Positions 34,738-44,749 of a stretch of DNA of 64,000 nt are shown here, in pieces (within the stretch, counting starts at the first letter, position 1; every line of letters starts with the position of its first letter). The notes under the pieces were generated by a model. It had not been told where the DNA came from and ran no database searches. It saw only the letters and a list, made by a program, of their open reading frames with translations. This DNA comes from Agrobacterium leguminum (lineage in GTDB: Bacteria; Pseudomonadota; Alphaproteobacteria; Rhizobiales; Rhizobiaceae): positions 1 through 64,000 of the forward strand of contig NZ_JADQWB010000004.1 of assembly GCF_015704895.1 (NCBI RefSeq), in the 5' to 3' direction. Made by a program: the position numbers and the translations under genes.

Positions 34738-35946
34738 TCAGGCGGCAACCGGCTTTTCCAGAAGCGCCTTCAGCGACGCCTCGGCTTCCGCCGAGCGTTC
34801 CGACCGTTCGATGAAACCGCCGCCGTAAACGCGGGCATCGGCACCCGGTGCGGAATAAAGCACGCAGGCCTGACCGGGAGCGACACCGGCCTCCCCGGTC
34901 ATCAGGTCCACATAAATACCGTTTTCATCCGCATGCAGCATCGCTTCCGTCGGCGGGCGGGTGGAGCGCACCTTGGCGAAACAGGCAAAGCCCTGCCCGG
35001 CATCGCTCGCCAACGCGCCGTCGCCCAGCCAGTTCATGTCACGCAGATAGACCCGGCGGGTTTCCAGCGCTTCGCGCGGGCCAACGATGACCCGGCGGCC
35101 GCGCGCATCGAGATGCACCACATAAAGCGGCTCCCCGGTCGCGACACCAATGCCGCGGCGCTGGCCGATCGTATAGTGCACGATGCCATCGTGGCGGCCG
35201 AGCACACGGCCGTCGAGATGGACGATATCGCCTGCCAATGCCGCATTCGGCTTCAGCTTGTTGATGATATCGGTATATTTGCCCTGCGGCACGAAACAGA
35301 TGTCCTGACTGTCAGCCTTCTTGGCCACGACAAGCCCCATATCTTCCGCCAGTGCCCGTGTTTCAGCCTTGGAGAGGCCGCCGAGCGGAAAGCGCAGATA
35401 GTCGATCTGCTCCTGCGTCGTGGCGAACAGGAACCAGCTCTGGTCACGGTCGCTGTCGATCGGCCGATAAAGCGCACGCCGCCCCGGCTGACCGGAAACG
35501 GGATTGGGACGCGAACGAATGTAATGGCCGGTCGCCAGCGCATCGGCGCCGAGTTCCTGCGCCGTGGCGAGCAGATCGGCGAATTTTACCGTCTGGTTGC
35601 AGGCCACGCAGGGGATCGGCGTTTCACCCATCGCATAGGCTTCGGCAAAGGGGTTGATGACGGTTTCGCGGAACCGCGCTTCGTAATCCAGCACGTAGTG
35701 GGGAATGCCGAGCGTTTCGCAGACCCGGCGCGCATCGTCTATATCCTGCCCCGCGCAACAGGAGCCCGCGCGGTGCACGGCAGCACCGTGGTCGTAAAGC
35801 TGGAGGGTAATGCCGAGGACATCATAGCCCTCGCGCTTGAGGATACCGGCCACCACCGAAGAATCGACGCCACCGGACATGGCGACAACGATCCGGGTAT
35901 CTTCCGGCCTCTTGTCAAAATCGAGCGTATTCACGTTTTTTCCCAT
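34738..35946 (-). CDS. mnmA: tRNA 2-thiouridine(34) synthase
   Basis: A 402-residue enzyme that thiolates U34 of Lys, Glu and Gln tRNAs. The PP-loop SGGVDSS is at 24-30, used to adenylate the tRNA. The nucleophile C116 is in [12 protein letters not shown] and the persulfide cysteine C217 is in [10 protein letters not shown]. The [15 protein letters not shown] segment marks the start of the central domain. Sulfur would arrive from a cysteine desulfurase through Tus proteins or directly. No strong ribosome site precedes ATG 35946, and a downstream GTG is possible. Confidence 0.95.
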   Translation of the reverse strand: MGKNVNTLDFDKRPEDTRIVVAMSGGVDSSVVAGILKREGYDVLGITLQLYDHGAAVHRAGSCCAGQDIDDARRVCETLGIPHYVLDYEARFRETVINPFAEAYAMGETPIPCVACNQTVKFADLLATAQELGADALATGHYIRSRPNPVSGQPGRRALYRPIDSDRDQSWFLFATTQEQIDYLRFPLGGLSKAETRALAEDMGLVVAKKADSQDICFVPQGKYTDIINKLKPNAALAGDIVHLDGRVLGRHDGIVHYTIGQRRGIGVATGEPLYVVHLDARGRRVIVGPREALETRRVYLRDMNWLGDGALASDAGQGFACFAKVRSTRPPTEAMLHADENGIYVDLMTGEAGVAPGQACVLYSAPGADARVYGGGFIERSERSAEAEASLKALLEKPVAA

Positions 35947-36142
35947 CGTCAGTCATAACGGGGGTAAAGGCCCCGCCGCCTGTCGGTCATCCGCCGCGAG
36001 AAACCCTGGCCATCAATCGGGCCGTCCTGTCTCGCTATCCTGCGGATTTAAGGGCTGCATATAGAAAGGAATGGCCGCGCACGCAAGTACGGGGCGGAAA
36101 ACCGCCCCGCAAAGCCGTCAGATTCGGGCAGGGACCCGGCCG
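35947..36142. other. Gap between mnmA and the OpgC-like gene
   Basis: Nearly 200 bases with a hairpin at 36090-36109 (CGGGGCGG, AAAA loop, CCGCCCCG) 34 bases after the opgC stop. On the minus strand it is not followed by a clear T-run, so termination is only possible. No ORF. Confidence 0.4.
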
Positions 36143-37333
36143 TCAGGCGCCGGCCGTCTTCTGGCCGCTGCTGCCGAACCACTTGTCGCGCTCCCGCCAC
36201 AGGGCTGGCAGGGCCAGCAATCCGATAGCCGTGAAGGCGATCAGCGTCTTGTTGAGCTGCGACAGTTCCGCCGTGCGGCCGTCCAGATAATAGACGCCAT
36301 AGACAATGGCCACGTGCCAGACATAGACCTGCAGCGAATGGCGGCCGAGCAATTGCAGGAACTTCAGCGACAGCACCCAGATGACGCCTTCGGCGATGGA
36401 ACGCACAAGCGGACGGTGGTGCTTCGGACCTGCGATCACCAGCCAGGTCAGGCCGACGCCGACAGCGAGGAAGTTCATGAGATAGACCAGGCCGAAATCG
36501 GCGCGGATTTCCATGGTGGAAAATTTGCCCATCATGAATTCCGGCATCAGGCCCCAGGCTGTGGCGATGCGCAGCGGCATGAAGAACAGGCAGATGACGA
36601 GCGCCGCCTTCGGCAGCCACGTATGCTCAGGCGAGAAGATCGCCTTCCACGGGATGCGGTTCTGCGCCGTCATCGCGCCCATCACCAGCGCTGAATAGAA
36701 TACGAGCTGCCAGCCGAGCAGGTTGAAGCTGACGCGAATGCCCTGCTCGTCCGCACCCTTCACGAGTTCGTTGAGCGGGGTCGTCACGATCTGCTGCAGG
36801 CCAAGCTGGCCGGCCATCCAGACCAGCAGGGAGCCGGCCATGACATAGGCCCACTTGCCATCCAGGCAGAGCTTCACCAGCACCGGCGCAAAGATCATGT
36901 AGACGATATATTGCGGCAGAATATCCATGAAGGTCGGCTGGAACAGGAATGTCGCAATCGCCGCCAGTCGCAGCGGATCGTCGAACGACGTCATGCCGAG
37001 CCAGTTGTACCAGATATAGGGTGCATGCGGGATGACCATGCGGAAGAACAGCACGGCGATGACGAGACCCATCGCGTAACGATAGAGTTCCAGCGCCCGG
37101 TTCCAGATCATCTGCTTGCCGGCATCATAGCCGTATTTCATCATCTTGCGCGCATAGACCATGCCGATCAGCAGGCCGGACAGGAACACGAAGCCCTGGG
37201 CGTCCTCGACAAAGGCAAACTGCCGGTGATTGATTTCCACCAGCCAGAAGCCGCCGGCAAACACCAGATGGTTGATCAGCATGAAGACGAGGAAGTAACC
37301 ACGCATCCCGTCGATCAGGTCAAAGCGTTTCAT
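36143..37333 (-). CDS. opgC: OpgC-family membrane acyltransferase (periplasmic glucan succinylation)
   Basis: A 396-residue polytopic membrane protein with about ten hydrophobic segments. It starts at ATG 37333, preceded by GGAGAGC, with MKRFDLIDGMRGYFLVFMLINHLVF, the typical OpgC opening in which D7, R11 and H22 are conserved. FAFVEDAQGFVFLSGLLIG and the C-terminal LQVYVWHVAIVYG with its histidine complete the family signature. The family adds succinyl groups to osmoregulated periplasmic or cyclic beta-glucans in rhizobia. Anionic substitution of cyclic glucan is the likely job here, but the donor and acceptor are inferred. Confidence 0.85.
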   Translation of the reverse strand: MKRFDLIDGMRGYFLVFMLINHLVFAGGFWLVEINHRQFAFVEDAQGFVFLSGLLIGMVYARKMMKYGYDAGKQMIWNRALELYRYAMGLVIAVLFFRMVIPHAPYIWYNWLGMTSFDDPLRLAAIATFLFQPTFMDILPQYIVYMIFAPVLVKLCLDGKWAYVMAGSLLVWMAGQLGLQQIVTTPLNELVKGADEQGIRVSFNLLGWQLVFYSALVMGAMTAQNRIPWKAIFSPEHTWLPKAALVICLFFMPLRIATAWGLMPEFMMGKFSTMEIRADFGLVYLMNFLAVGVGLTWLVIAGPKHHRPLVRSIAEGVIWVLSLKFLQLLGRHSLQVYVWHVAIVYGVYYLDGRTAELSQLNKTLIAFTAIGLLALPALWRERDKWFGSSGQKTAGA

Positions 37334-37748
37334 CTCGATAGCTCTCCATTCTCGCAGGGCCTGCATTGCCCAGCCACCCAGCCCGGCTTGGGAGGGGCCG
37401 GGGATTGGATTGTCAACGCTGTTTTGCGCCTGAGGTTCCCTTTCCAAAGCGGTTTAGAACCGGCACGAAAAGTCACATTGACGTGTATGCGTTCTGGTTA
37501 GGGTGCAGGGACTGAATGCCGGATGAATAAAAAAAGGCAATTCCGTGAAGCGGATGAGCCATGCGCGGGCAACATGCCGCGACAAACAGGGCTCAAAGCC
37601 TTGCATAGCAGGGCGAAGCGGAATTCACCGCCGATGAGCGGGGGAGATATCACCCGTTAGATTTATCAGTCGTTTTTTGACCGCATCTTGCTGTCCCTTT
37701 GGCTGAGCGAGCGCCGGCGTGACCATGCTTTCCGGAAGCGAGACGAGC
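37334..37748. other. Gap upstream of the OpgC-like gene
   Basis: About 415 bases with no supported gene. It must hold the opgC promoter on the minus strand, but I cannot identify one with confidence. Several short GCGGAATTC-like words occur near 37550 and 37615, without clear symmetry. Confidence 0.45.
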
Positions 37749-37786
37749 AAAGGCCCGGCGGTCACCAAACCGCCGGGCCTTTATCT
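37749..37786 (-). terminator. Terminator downstream of the Tim44-like gene
   Basis: AAAGGCCCGGCGG (37749-37761) pairs perfectly with CCGCCGGGCCTTT (37770-37782), a 13-base stem with A/T flanks on both sides. It can work in either direction and lies 25 bases past the Tim44-like stop. Confidence 0.75.
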
Positions 37787-37806
37787 GTTAAACACGTTCC
37801 GATTCG

Positions 37807-38880
37807 TCAGGCAGCGGCCTGAATAGCGGCCACCTGCCAGTTGTCGTTTCCGGGGCGGCGAACGAAGGTCCACATTTCCACCGCTTCAGAAGGCTGGTGC
37901 TCGTCACCTTCGATCACCTTGCCGGAGGTGCGGTCGCGCATCACGTCGATGGCGGAGTAGCGCATCGCCACCGTTGCATAATCCTGACCCTCTTCGTGCC
38001 ATGCTTCGGCAACATCGCCCTGTAGCAACGTCACATCGCGCACGTCGTTTTTCACGCCGCTCGTGGCGTTGTCGCTCAGTTCTTCTGCGAGGTAAGACAT
38101 GGCTTCCGGCGTCGTCAGCTTGCGCAATGTGCCATAATCCTCGGCGGCATAGGCGGCCTGCACGTCTTCCAGCATTTTCTGGAAAGTTTCGAGATCGCCC
38201 TGGGTAATGCCGATTTCATCGCCTTCCGACATGGCATTGGCATGAGGCGCAGGCTTTGCCGTTGCGGCAGTGGCGGCCACACCGCCCGCAGTGCCGGCCA
38301 GCGCACCGATCTTCGGAATCTTGAACGAGGATGCGGCAGAACCCGCCTGCGAACCGCCATTATAGGAGGAACCGGAATGATCCGTGCGCTGCGACCCGCC
38401 AGCCGAGCCATAAGCGGGCTGGCCCTGACGGCGCGAGGCGAAGAAACGCATGGCGAGCATGACCAGAAGGCCGATCAGCGCCACCTGCAACAGCATGCCG
38501 AAGAAACCGGCCATGCCGCCAAAACCGCCACCCAGTAGCATGCCGAACAGACCGCCCATCAACAGGCCGCCCATCAAACCACCCATCATGCCGCCGAACA
38601 GGCCGCGATTCTGCTGCGGCGCCTGCGCGCCGGGACGAGCGGGCTGAGCAGCGCTCGGCGCTGCCTGATTGGTGTTGGGCGTCATGCTGCGGTTGATCGG
38701 CGCGGTCTGGCCGGGTGCGGTGCTGGTCGAAGGCGGAGCGGAATAGGTCCGCGTGCCGCGGCTGCCGAAACCGCCGCTGGCGCGACGCGCTTCCGCCATA
38801 TCAACCGCCACGAAAGACACCGCGATACCAAGCGCGGCGACTGCGAACAAACCCTTGAAGCGCCGAAAGGCAGCAAACAT
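37807..38880 (-). CDS. Tim44/TimA domain membrane protein
   Basis: A 357-residue protein starting at ATG 38880 after AGGAG. A signal or first membrane segment covers residues 10-27 (LFAVAALGIAVSFVAVDMAEA). A Ser/Thr/Pro/Gln-rich linker follows, then Gly/Met-rich repeats (GGMMGGLMGGLLMGG) and a second membrane span ending LLVMLAMRFF near 145. The C-terminal 130 residues form the Tim44-like domain (DLETFQKMLEDVQAAYAAEDYGTLRKLTTPEAMSYLAEEL). Homologues occur in alphaproteobacteria as a family related to the mitochondrial import motor subunit; the bacterial role is not settled. Confidence 0.87.
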   Translation of the reverse strand: MFAAFRRFKGLFAVAALGIAVSFVAVDMAEARRASGGFGSRGTRTYSAPPSTSTAPGQTAPINRSMTPNTNQAAPSAAQPARPGAQAPQQNRGLFGGMMGGLMGGLLMGGLFGMLLGGGFGGMAGFFGMLLQVALIGLLVMLAMRFFASRRQGQPAYGSAGGSQRTDHSGSSYNGGSQAGSAASSFKIPKIGALAGTAGGVAATAATAKPAPHANAMSEGDEIGITQGDLETFQKMLEDVQAAYAAEDYGTLRKLTTPEAMSYLAEELSDNATSGVKNDVRDVTLLQGDVAEAWHEEGQDYATVAMRYSAIDVMRDRTSGKVIEGDEHQPSEAVEMWTFVRRPGNDNWQVAAIQAAA

Positions 38881-39045
38881 CGTTATCTCCTGTTGGCCGC
38901 CCTCCCATGAGCGGCATGTCAGCAGGCGATATAGCAACTCATGATCATCATTTTTAGAGCGCTTGGCTTAAATTTTTTGTGATATGCAACCAATGCGATA
39001 GTCGCCCGTATTTTGCGACGAAACAGACACTGGAAAAACGAAAAA

Positions 39046-39076
39046 CCCGGCACAGGGTCTCCCCTGCGCCGGGCCT
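39046..39076 (-). terminator. Rho-independent terminator after serA
   Basis: On the minus strand CCCGGCGCAGGGG (39061-39073) pairs with CCCTGTGCCGGG (39046-39057), followed by TTTTT. It lies about 30 bases beyond the serA stop. Confidence 0.8.
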
Positions 39077-39104
39077 TATTGTCCCCTTGGGAGGAACGAT
39101 AAGA

Positions 39105-40700
39105 TCAGTCGACGTTGAAGGTCAGCGGCTTGACCTGGCGGATCGCCGGGTTGGCGCGCAGCTTGTCGAGCACGGCTTCAGAAACCGGACCGTCGACATA
39201 AAGCAGCGCGATGGCGTCGCCGCCTTCCTTTTCACGGCCGAGCTGGAAGTTGGCGATGTTGACGCCAGCCTCGCCGAGCGTGGTGCCCATGAAGCCGATC
39301 ATGCCGGGAACGTCGGTGTTGGTGATGTAGATCATGTGCGATCCGACATCGGCATCCATGTTGATGTTCTTGATCTGGATGAAGCGCGGCTTGCCATCCG
39401 AGAACACCGTGCCGGCAACCGAGCGGATCTGGTTTTCCGTCTTGACCGTCAGCTTGATGTAGCCGTCGTAAACGCCGGTCTTGTCGCGCTTGACCTCGGA
39501 GAGGATGATACCCTTTTCCTTGATCATGACCGGGGCCGAAACCATGTTCACATCCGCAACCTGGCTGCGGATCAGGCCGGCCAGCAATGCACTGGTCAGT
39601 GCCTTCGTGTTCATGCTGGCGGTTGCACCGTCATAAAGGATTTCGATTTCCTTGGTGGCGCTTTCCTGCACCTGACCGACGAAGGAGCCGAGAACATCCG
39701 CGAGACGGATGAAGGGCTTCAGACGCGGTGCTTCTTCAGCCGTGATCGACGGCATGTTGATGGCGTTGGAAACCGCACCCTTGACGAGGTAATCCGACAT
39801 CTGCTCGGCAACCTGAAGGGCGACATTTTCCTGCGCTTCCGTGGTCGAAGCACCGAGATGCGGCGTGCAGACGACGTTCGGCAGGCCGAAAAGCGGGCTC
39901 TCGGTGGCGGGCTCGACTTCGAACACGTCGAAACCGGCGCCGGCGACATGGCCGGACTTGATGGCATCGGCAAGGGCCGCCTCATCCACCAGACCGCCAC
40001 GGGCGCAGTTGACGATACGCACGCCCTTCTTGGTCTTGGCAAGGTTCTCTGCATTGAGGATGCCGCGCGTCTTGTCGGTCATCGGCACGTGCAGGGTAAT
40101 GAAATCGGCCTGGGCCAGAAGCTCGTCCAGCTCAACCTTGGTCACGCCCATTTCCTGCGCGCGTTCCGGCGACAGGAAGGGGTCATAGGCCAGAACATGC
40201 ATCTTGAGGCCGAGTGCACGCGAGCAGACGATGGAGCCAATATTGCCGGCGCCGATGACGCCAAGCGTCTTGCCGGTGATTTCGACACCCATGAATTTCG
40301 ACTTTTCCCACTTGCCGGCCTGCGTGGAGCTGTCAGCGGCCGGAAGCTGGCGCGCAACGGCAAACATCAGCGCGATAGCGTGTTCCGCTGTCGTGATGGA
40401 GTTGCCGAAAGGCGTGTTCATGACGATGATACCGCGGCGCGAGGCGGCCGGAATATCGACATTGTCGACGCCGATGCCGGCGCGGCCGATGACCTTGAGG
40501 TTGGTCGCCGCCTCGATCAGCTTTTCCGTTGCCTTGGTGGCGGAGCGGATGGCGAGACCATCGTAGTTACCGATGATTTCGGCAAGCTTGTCCTTGTCCT
40601 TGCCGAGCTTCGGCTGGAAATCGACTTCGACGCCACGATCGCGGAAGATCTGGACGGCGGTTTCCGACAGTTCGTCGGATACGAGTACGCGAGGTGCCAT
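39105..40700 (-). CDS. serA: D-3-phosphoglycerate dehydrogenase
   Basis: A 531-residue enzyme committing 3-phosphoglycerate to serine synthesis with NAD+. The catalytic domain has RAGIGVDNVD, the Rossmann motif GVIGAGNIGS at about 146-155, the catalytic arginine in VNCARGGLVDE, glutamate in DVFEVEPATE and histidine in TPHLGASTTEAQEN. An intervening ASB domain and a C-terminal ACT domain (DVPGMIGFMGTTLGEAGVNIANFQLGRE, about 455-482) show that this is the long type I form, usually inhibited by serine. It is downstream of serC on the same strand with 83 bases between. Confidence 0.97.
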   Translation of the reverse strand: MAPRVLVSDELSETAVQIFRDRGVEVDFQPKLGKDKDKLAEIIGNYDGLAIRSATKATEKLIEAATNLKVIGRAGIGVDNVDIPAASRRGIIVMNTPFGNSITTAEHAIALMFAVARQLPAADSSTQAGKWEKSKFMGVEITGKTLGVIGAGNIGSIVCSRALGLKMHVLAYDPFLSPERAQEMGVTKVELDELLAQADFITLHVPMTDKTRGILNAENLAKTKKGVRIVNCARGGLVDEAALADAIKSGHVAGAGFDVFEVEPATESPLFGLPNVVCTPHLGASTTEAQENVALQVAEQMSDYLVKGAVSNAINMPSITAEEAPRLKPFIRLADVLGSFVGQVQESATKEIEILYDGATASMNTKALTSALLAGLIRSQVADVNMVSAPVMIKEKGIILSEVKRDKTGVYDGYIKLTVKTENQIRSVAGTVFSDGKPRFIQIKNINMDADVGSHMIYITNTDVPGMIGFMGTTLGEAGVNIANFQLGREKEGGDAIALLYVDGPVSEAVLDKLRANPAIRQVKPLTFNVD

Positions 40701-40783
40701 GGTTCACGGGCTCCTTGAAAAACGGTGCAGTTTTGAAAGCGGGGAATGTGCGGCCCTGCATCAGCGCAGGGCCGGTATCGAAA

Positions 40784-41962
40784 TCAGGCGGCAGCCTTGG
40801 AAAGTGCTGCCTTCCGCGTCTGGTAGGCCCAGGCGAGCCAGGGCATGACGGCTTCCATATCCGCCGTCTCGATGGTCGCGCCGGCCCAGATGCGCAGGCC
40901 GGACGGGGCGTCGCGGTAAGCGCCGATATCGAGGGCGACATTTTCCTTTTCGAGCAGGGCGACGACGCCCTTGGCGAAATCGGCCTGTGCGGCTGCATCC
41001 AGCGCCTGCACCTCGGGATCGACGATCTTCAGGCAGACGGAGGTGTTGGAGCGGGTTTCCGGCTTGACGGCCAGGTTGGCGATCCAATTATTCTTCTCGA
41101 TGAAGTCGTAAATGACCTTGGCATTGGCATCGGCACGGCCGATCAGCGCCTTGAGACCACCGAGGTTCTTCGCCCACAGCAGCGCGTCGATATAATCTTC
41201 AACGCAGAGCATGGACGGCGTGTTGATGGTTTCGCCAGTGAAGATGCCTTCGATCAGCTTGCCGCCGGAGACCATGCGGAAGATTTTCGGCAGCGGCCAT
41301 GCCGGCGCGTAGCTCAGCAGACGCTCGACAGCGCGGGGCGAAAGGATGATGACGCCATGGCCGCCCTCACCGCCCAGAACCTTCTGCCAGGAGAAGGTGA
41401 CGACGTCGAGTTTCGTAAAATCCATGTCCTGCGCGAAGGCCGCCGAAGTGGCGTCGCAGATCGTCAGACCCTTGCGGTCAGCCGGGATGAAATCGGCATT
41501 GGGAACGCGAACGCCAGAGGTGGTGCCGTTCCAGGTGAAAACCACGTCGCGGTCGAAATCGACTTCGGCAAGGTTCGGCAGCAGGCCGTAATCGGCCTCG
41601 AATTTGCGGACATCCTTCAGCTTCAGCTGCTTGACGACGTCGGTGACCCAGCCCGCGCCGAAGCTTTCCCAGGCGAGCATATCGACGCCGCGTTCACCGA
41701 GCAGCGACCAGAGCGCCATTTCAACGGCGCCGGTGTCGGATGCGGGAACGATACCGATGCGATAATCGGCAGGAACGTTCAGAACTTCACGGGTGAGATC
41801 GATGGCCTGCTTCAGCTTGGCTTTGCCAACCTTGGCGCGATGCGAGCGACCGAGCGGCGCATCAGAGAGAGCATCTAGCGACCAACCGGGACGCTTCGAG
41901 CAGGGACCAGAGGAAAAATGCGTATTGCCCGGACGGACGTCCGGCTTCACTATATCTGTCAT
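40784..41962 (-). CDS. serC: Phosphoserine aminotransferase
   Basis: A 392-residue PLP aminotransferase that converts 3-phosphohydroxypyruvate to phosphoserine. It has the alphaproteobacterial SerC opening [15 protein letters not shown], then [28 protein letters not shown] and the PLP lysine in [15 protein letters not shown] (about residue 200). The [10 protein letters not shown] segment near the C-terminus is family-typical. With serA it forms a two-gene serine operon with a structured leader. Also needed for pyridoxal phosphate synthesis in some bacteria. Confidence 0.96.
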   Translation of the reverse strand: MTDIVKPDVRPGNTHFSSGPCSKRPGWSLDALSDAPLGRSHRAKVGKAKLKQAIDLTREVLNVPADYRIGIVPASDTGAVEMALWSLLGERGVDMLAWESFGAGWVTDVVKQLKLKDVRKFEADYGLLPNLAEVDFDRDVVFTWNGTTSGVRVPNADFIPADRKGLTICDATSAAFAQDMDFTKLDVVTFSWQKVLGGEGGHGVIILSPRAVERLLSYAPAWPLPKIFRMVSGGKLIEGIFTGETINTPSMLCVEDYIDALLWAKNLGGLKALIGRADANAKVIYDFIEKNNWIANLAVKPETRSNTSVCLKIVDPEVQALDAAAQADFAKGVVALLEKENVALDIGAYRDAPSGLRIWAGATIETADMEAVMPWLAWAYQTRKAALSKAAA

Positions 41963-42046
41963 TTAACTACCCTTTCAGATAGGCGCCTCTCGTTAGGGAG
42001 AGGTGTCCTGACGCCGTTGCTATTCCTCTCGCCGATCCCAGTCAAG
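41963..42046 (-). promoter_or_regulatory. serC leader RNA with promoter-like boxes
   Basis: On the minus strand a TTGACT box (42040-42045) is followed 17 bases later by TAGCAA (42017-42022). The leader contains a hairpin CCTCTC/GAGAGG (stem 41998-42003 with 41986-41991) and ends GAAAGGGTAGTTAA before the start codon, with AAAGGG as the ribosome site. A 'serC RNA motif' upstream of serC in Alphaproteobacteria has been described from comparative genomics. I identify this leader with it by position and hairpin, not by covariance. Confidence 0.5.
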
Positions 42047-42118
42047 CGGAATATGTCGCTACGCAGAAGAATTTTGGTCCATATGCGTCATGCCCGTGTC
42101 AGATGCCGGTAAAACAAA

Positions 42119-42150
42119 ACCGCCCGCACCCGGAGGATGCGGACGGTCTG
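42119..42150 (-). terminator. Terminator after the outer membrane protein gene
   Basis: On the minus strand ACCGTCCGCAT..CC pairs with GGGTGCGGGCGGT (42119-42131 with 42134-42147, one mismatch), followed by TTTGTTTT. It lies 27 bases past the stop of the porin-like gene. Confidence 0.75.
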
Positions 42151-42173
42151 AAACTACCAGCTGGGCGTGACGC

Positions 42174-43019
42174 TTATTTATAAACGGCAGGCTGCAGCGG
42201 AATATCGGCGGGCGGCATGTATTGTGCGGTATCGCAGCCATTGAAGACATAACGGCCGCCGACGCGCACTTCATGCGAATAAAGGCCCTTGTCACGGCCC
42301 GGACCGCCGCCATTCTCATAAGCGAACATATCGCCCTTGTTGATATGGCGGAAACGATAGCCGATATCGGCCTTCAGGTTACAGGTGACGTCGATGGATG
42401 CGCCGGCCATCAGAGCATAGGCGAAGCGCCACTTGCCCTTGCCGCCATGCTCCGTGGTCGGGTCGCAGCCCAGGCCATTGACGCTGCAGGATGTGTTGCG
42501 CAGCTTGTCCCACTTGACGTAGGAGCCGCCGATACCGCCGCCGACATAAGGCGTCACCCGACCGTAAGTGCCGAGATCGACGTAGGCATTCGCCATCAGA
42601 GTATAGGCGCGAACCGAGCTAAGGTCCTCCGAGACGCAGCGACCTGGAACGGAACCGCAGAAACCGCTCGTGGAGCCGCGAAAATCCGACTTACCCATAT
42701 AGTCGAAGGTCACGTCACTGCGGAAATAGTTGTTGAACTGATAACCGACACCTGCACCGATGACATAGCTGTCCTTGATCGTCGCAGTATCAAAATCCGC
42801 GAGATAGCCGCCGGGGCCGCCCTGATAATAATGGGCGCCGCGCAGCTTGTTGAAGGAATAACCGACATCGCCGCGCAGATACCAGCCGCTTGCCTGGGTG
42901 ATCTCGACTTCGGGGGCCTCGACATAGGCCGGTGCGGGCTCGGCTTGATAAAGATCGGCAGCGATAGCGCTTGTACCGGTCAGCAGGACGGCCAGAAATC
43001 CGGCCAGGGCGTTTTTCAT
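42174..43019 (-). CDS. Outer membrane beta-barrel protein (Omp25/Opa-like)
   Basis: A 281-residue protein with a Sec signal (MKNALAGFLAVLLTGTSAIAADLY; cut after AIA-A). The mature part has alternating strands separated by Gly/Asp turns: GWYLRGDVGYSFNKLRG, SYVIGAGVGYQFNNYFRSDVTFDYMG, RVTPYVGGGIGGSYVKWD, RFAYALMAGASIDV and SHEVRVGGRYVF. These belong to the Brucella/rhizobial Omp25-31 group of eight-stranded barrels. Two cysteine pairs (SGFCGSVPGRC and NTSCSVNGLGC) sit in predicted surface loops and may form disulfides. The start at 43019 is supported by GTGGAAG; a GTG nine bases upstream is less likely. Confidence 0.87.
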   Translation of the reverse strand: MKNALAGFLAVLLTGTSAIAADLYQAEPAPAYVEAPEVEITQASGWYLRGDVGYSFNKLRGAHYYQGGPGGYLADFDTATIKDSYVIGAGVGYQFNNYFRSDVTFDYMGKSDFRGSTSGFCGSVPGRCVSEDLSSVRAYTLMANAYVDLGTYGRVTPYVGGGIGGSYVKWDKLRNTSCSVNGLGCDPTTEHGGKGKWRFAYALMAGASIDVTCNLKADIGYRFRHINKGDMFAYENGGGPGRDKGLYSHEVRVGGRYVFNGCDTAQYMPPADIPLQPAVYK

Positions 43020-43155
43020 GACTTCCACTCCAGAAGAGGCACGTGCGGTTTCGGCAGCAGATGCCAGTGAACTGTTCAGTCATGGAGATTGACGTAAAAT
43101 GGTTAAGTCCCGATTAACCACGATCATTCACTATATTTATTAGGAAATACTCAAA

Positions 43156-43186
43156 GAAAAAGCCGGCTGCAGAGCCGGCTTTTTCA
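43156..43186 (-). terminator. Rho-independent terminator after glmM
   Basis: AAAAAGCCGGCT at 43156-43167 pairs with AGCCGGCTTTTT at 43173-43184. On the minus strand the stem is followed by TTTTTC. It lies about 22 bases after the glmM stop and closes the long minus-strand run. Confidence 0.8.
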
Positions 43187-43206
43187 GGCGTTACTGTCGC
43201 GGAAGT

Positions 43207-44559
43207 TCACGCCGCCGAACGGGCATTGGCGATGACGCCGACGAGATCGTTGACGATCTGCTCCACCTTCGCGCTGTCGTCGCCTTCCGCCATGACGCGG
43301 ATCAGCGGCTCCGTACCGGAGGGACGGATGACGAGGCGGCCATTATTGGCCAATGCGCTTTCCGCATCCGCGATCGCCTGCTGCACAACAGGGTTTTCCA
43401 GCGGCTTGCCGCCGGAAATACGGACATTCTTCAAAAGCTGCGGCACCGGCTCGAACTTGCGGCAGACTTCGCTGACCGTGAGCCCGGAGCGCTTGACCTT
43501 GGCGAGAACCTGCAAGGCCGCGACAAGGCCATCGCCCGTCGTACCGTAGTCCGACAGCACGATATGGCCGGACTGCTCGCCGCCGACGTTGAAATTGTGG
43601 TTACGCATGTGTTCGACGACATAACGGTCGCCCACCTTGGTACGGGCAAGGGTGAGGCCCTTGTCGCCCAGGAAGCGTTCCAGCCCGAGATTCGACATGA
43701 CGGTCGCCACGATACCGCCGCCGCGCAGCGTGTTGTCGGCAGCCCAGCTATCGGCGATGACAGCCATCAGCTGGTCGCCATCGACGATCTCGCCGCGCTC
43801 GTCAACGATGATGACGCGATCCGCATCGCCATCGAGCGCGATGCCGATATCGGCCCGTACTTCATGCACCTTCTTCTGCAGCGCTTCCGGGTGGGTGGAG
43901 CCGCATTCCAGATTGATATTGATGCCGTTCGGCTCATTGCCGATGGTGACGACTTCCGCGCCGAGTTCCCAGAGCGCAGCGGGCGCCACCTTGTAGGCCG
44001 CGCCATTGGCGCAGTCGATGGCGATCCGCAGTCCGCTCAGCGTCACATCGCGCGGCAGGGTGCGCTTGACGAATTCGATATAACGATAGATGTCGCCATC
44101 CACGCGCTTGGCGCGACCGATCTCGCTCGGCTTGGCAAGCTGCGCATAGATATCCTTGTCGAGAAGGTCTTCAATCTCCAGTTCCAGCTCATCGGAAAGC
44201 TTGTAACCATCCGGTCCGAAAAGCTTGATGCCGTTATCGGAGAAGGGATTGTGCGAGGCCGAGATCATCACGCCGATATCGGCACGCAGCGACCGGGTCA
44301 GCATGGCGACGGCGGGCGTCGGAATGGGGCCGAGCAGGAAGACATCGAGACCGGCGGCGGTGAAACCAGCGACCAGCGCGTTTTCCAGCATATAACCGGA
44401 AAGGCGCGTATCCTTGCCGATGACCACGCGATGGCGATGATGGCCACGGCGGAAGATCGTCCCGACCGCAATGCCCACACGCATCGCCAGATCAGGCGTC
44501 ATGGGAAATACGTTCGATTGTCCGCGGATACCATCGGTTCCGAAATAACGGCGTGCCAT
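43207..44559 (-). CDS. glmM: Phosphoglucosamine mutase
   Basis: A 450-residue enzyme that makes glucosamine-1-phosphate for UDP-GlcNAc, hence peptidoglycan and LPS. The N-terminus [13 protein letters not shown] is the GlmM signature. The phosphoserine is S102 in ISASHNP, the Mg-binding loop is DGDADR near residue 245, and the sugar-binding GGEQSGH and phosphate-binding [12 protein letters not shown] follow. The start is ATG 44559, preceded by GGAG; a longer frame lacks support. The ftsH-glmM linkage is common in proteobacteria. Confidence 0.97.
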   Translation of the reverse strand: MARRYFGTDGIRGQSNVFPMTPDLAMRVGIAVGTIFRRGHHRHRVVIGKDTRLSGYMLENALVAGFTAAGLDVFLLGPIPTPAVAMLTRSLRADIGVMISASHNPFSDNGIKLFGPDGYKLSDELELEIEDLLDKDIYAQLAKPSEIGRAKRVDGDIYRYIEFVKRTLPRDVTLSGLRIAIDCANGAAYKVAPAALWELGAEVVTIGNEPNGININLECGSTHPEALQKKVHEVRADIGIALDGDADRVIIVDERGEIVDGDQLMAVIADSWAADNTLRGGGIVATVMSNLGLERFLGDKGLTLARTKVGDRYVVEHMRNHNFNVGGEQSGHIVLSDYGTTGDGLVAALQVLAKVKRSGLTVSEVCRKFEPVPQLLKNVRISGGKPLENPVVQQAIADAESALANNGRLVIRPSGTEPLIRVMAEGDDSAKVEQIVNDLVGVIANARSAA

Positions 44560-44693
44560 TTGAACTCCAAATCTTTTCCAGCATTCCGGCAAAAGCTGAA
44601 AACAGCCGGAAGCGTTTTTGGCTAGATGCCACAAACCACGATAAACAGCACGTAAATTAGCGCAAAAATGGCTTATATCTTGTTACCAAAATG

Positions 44694-44727
44694 AAAAGGC
44701 CACCCGGAAACCCGGATGGCCTTTTAC
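44694..44727 (-). terminator. Rho-independent terminator after ftsH
   Basis: AAAAGGCCACCCGG (44694-44707) pairs with CCGGATGGCCTTTT (44712-44725), one G-U or mismatch, with T-rich flanks on the minus strand. It lies between the ftsH stop and glmM, so glmM probably also has its own promoter. Confidence 0.75.
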
Positions 44728-44749
44728 AATTTTTGGCTTGTGCAGGCGG

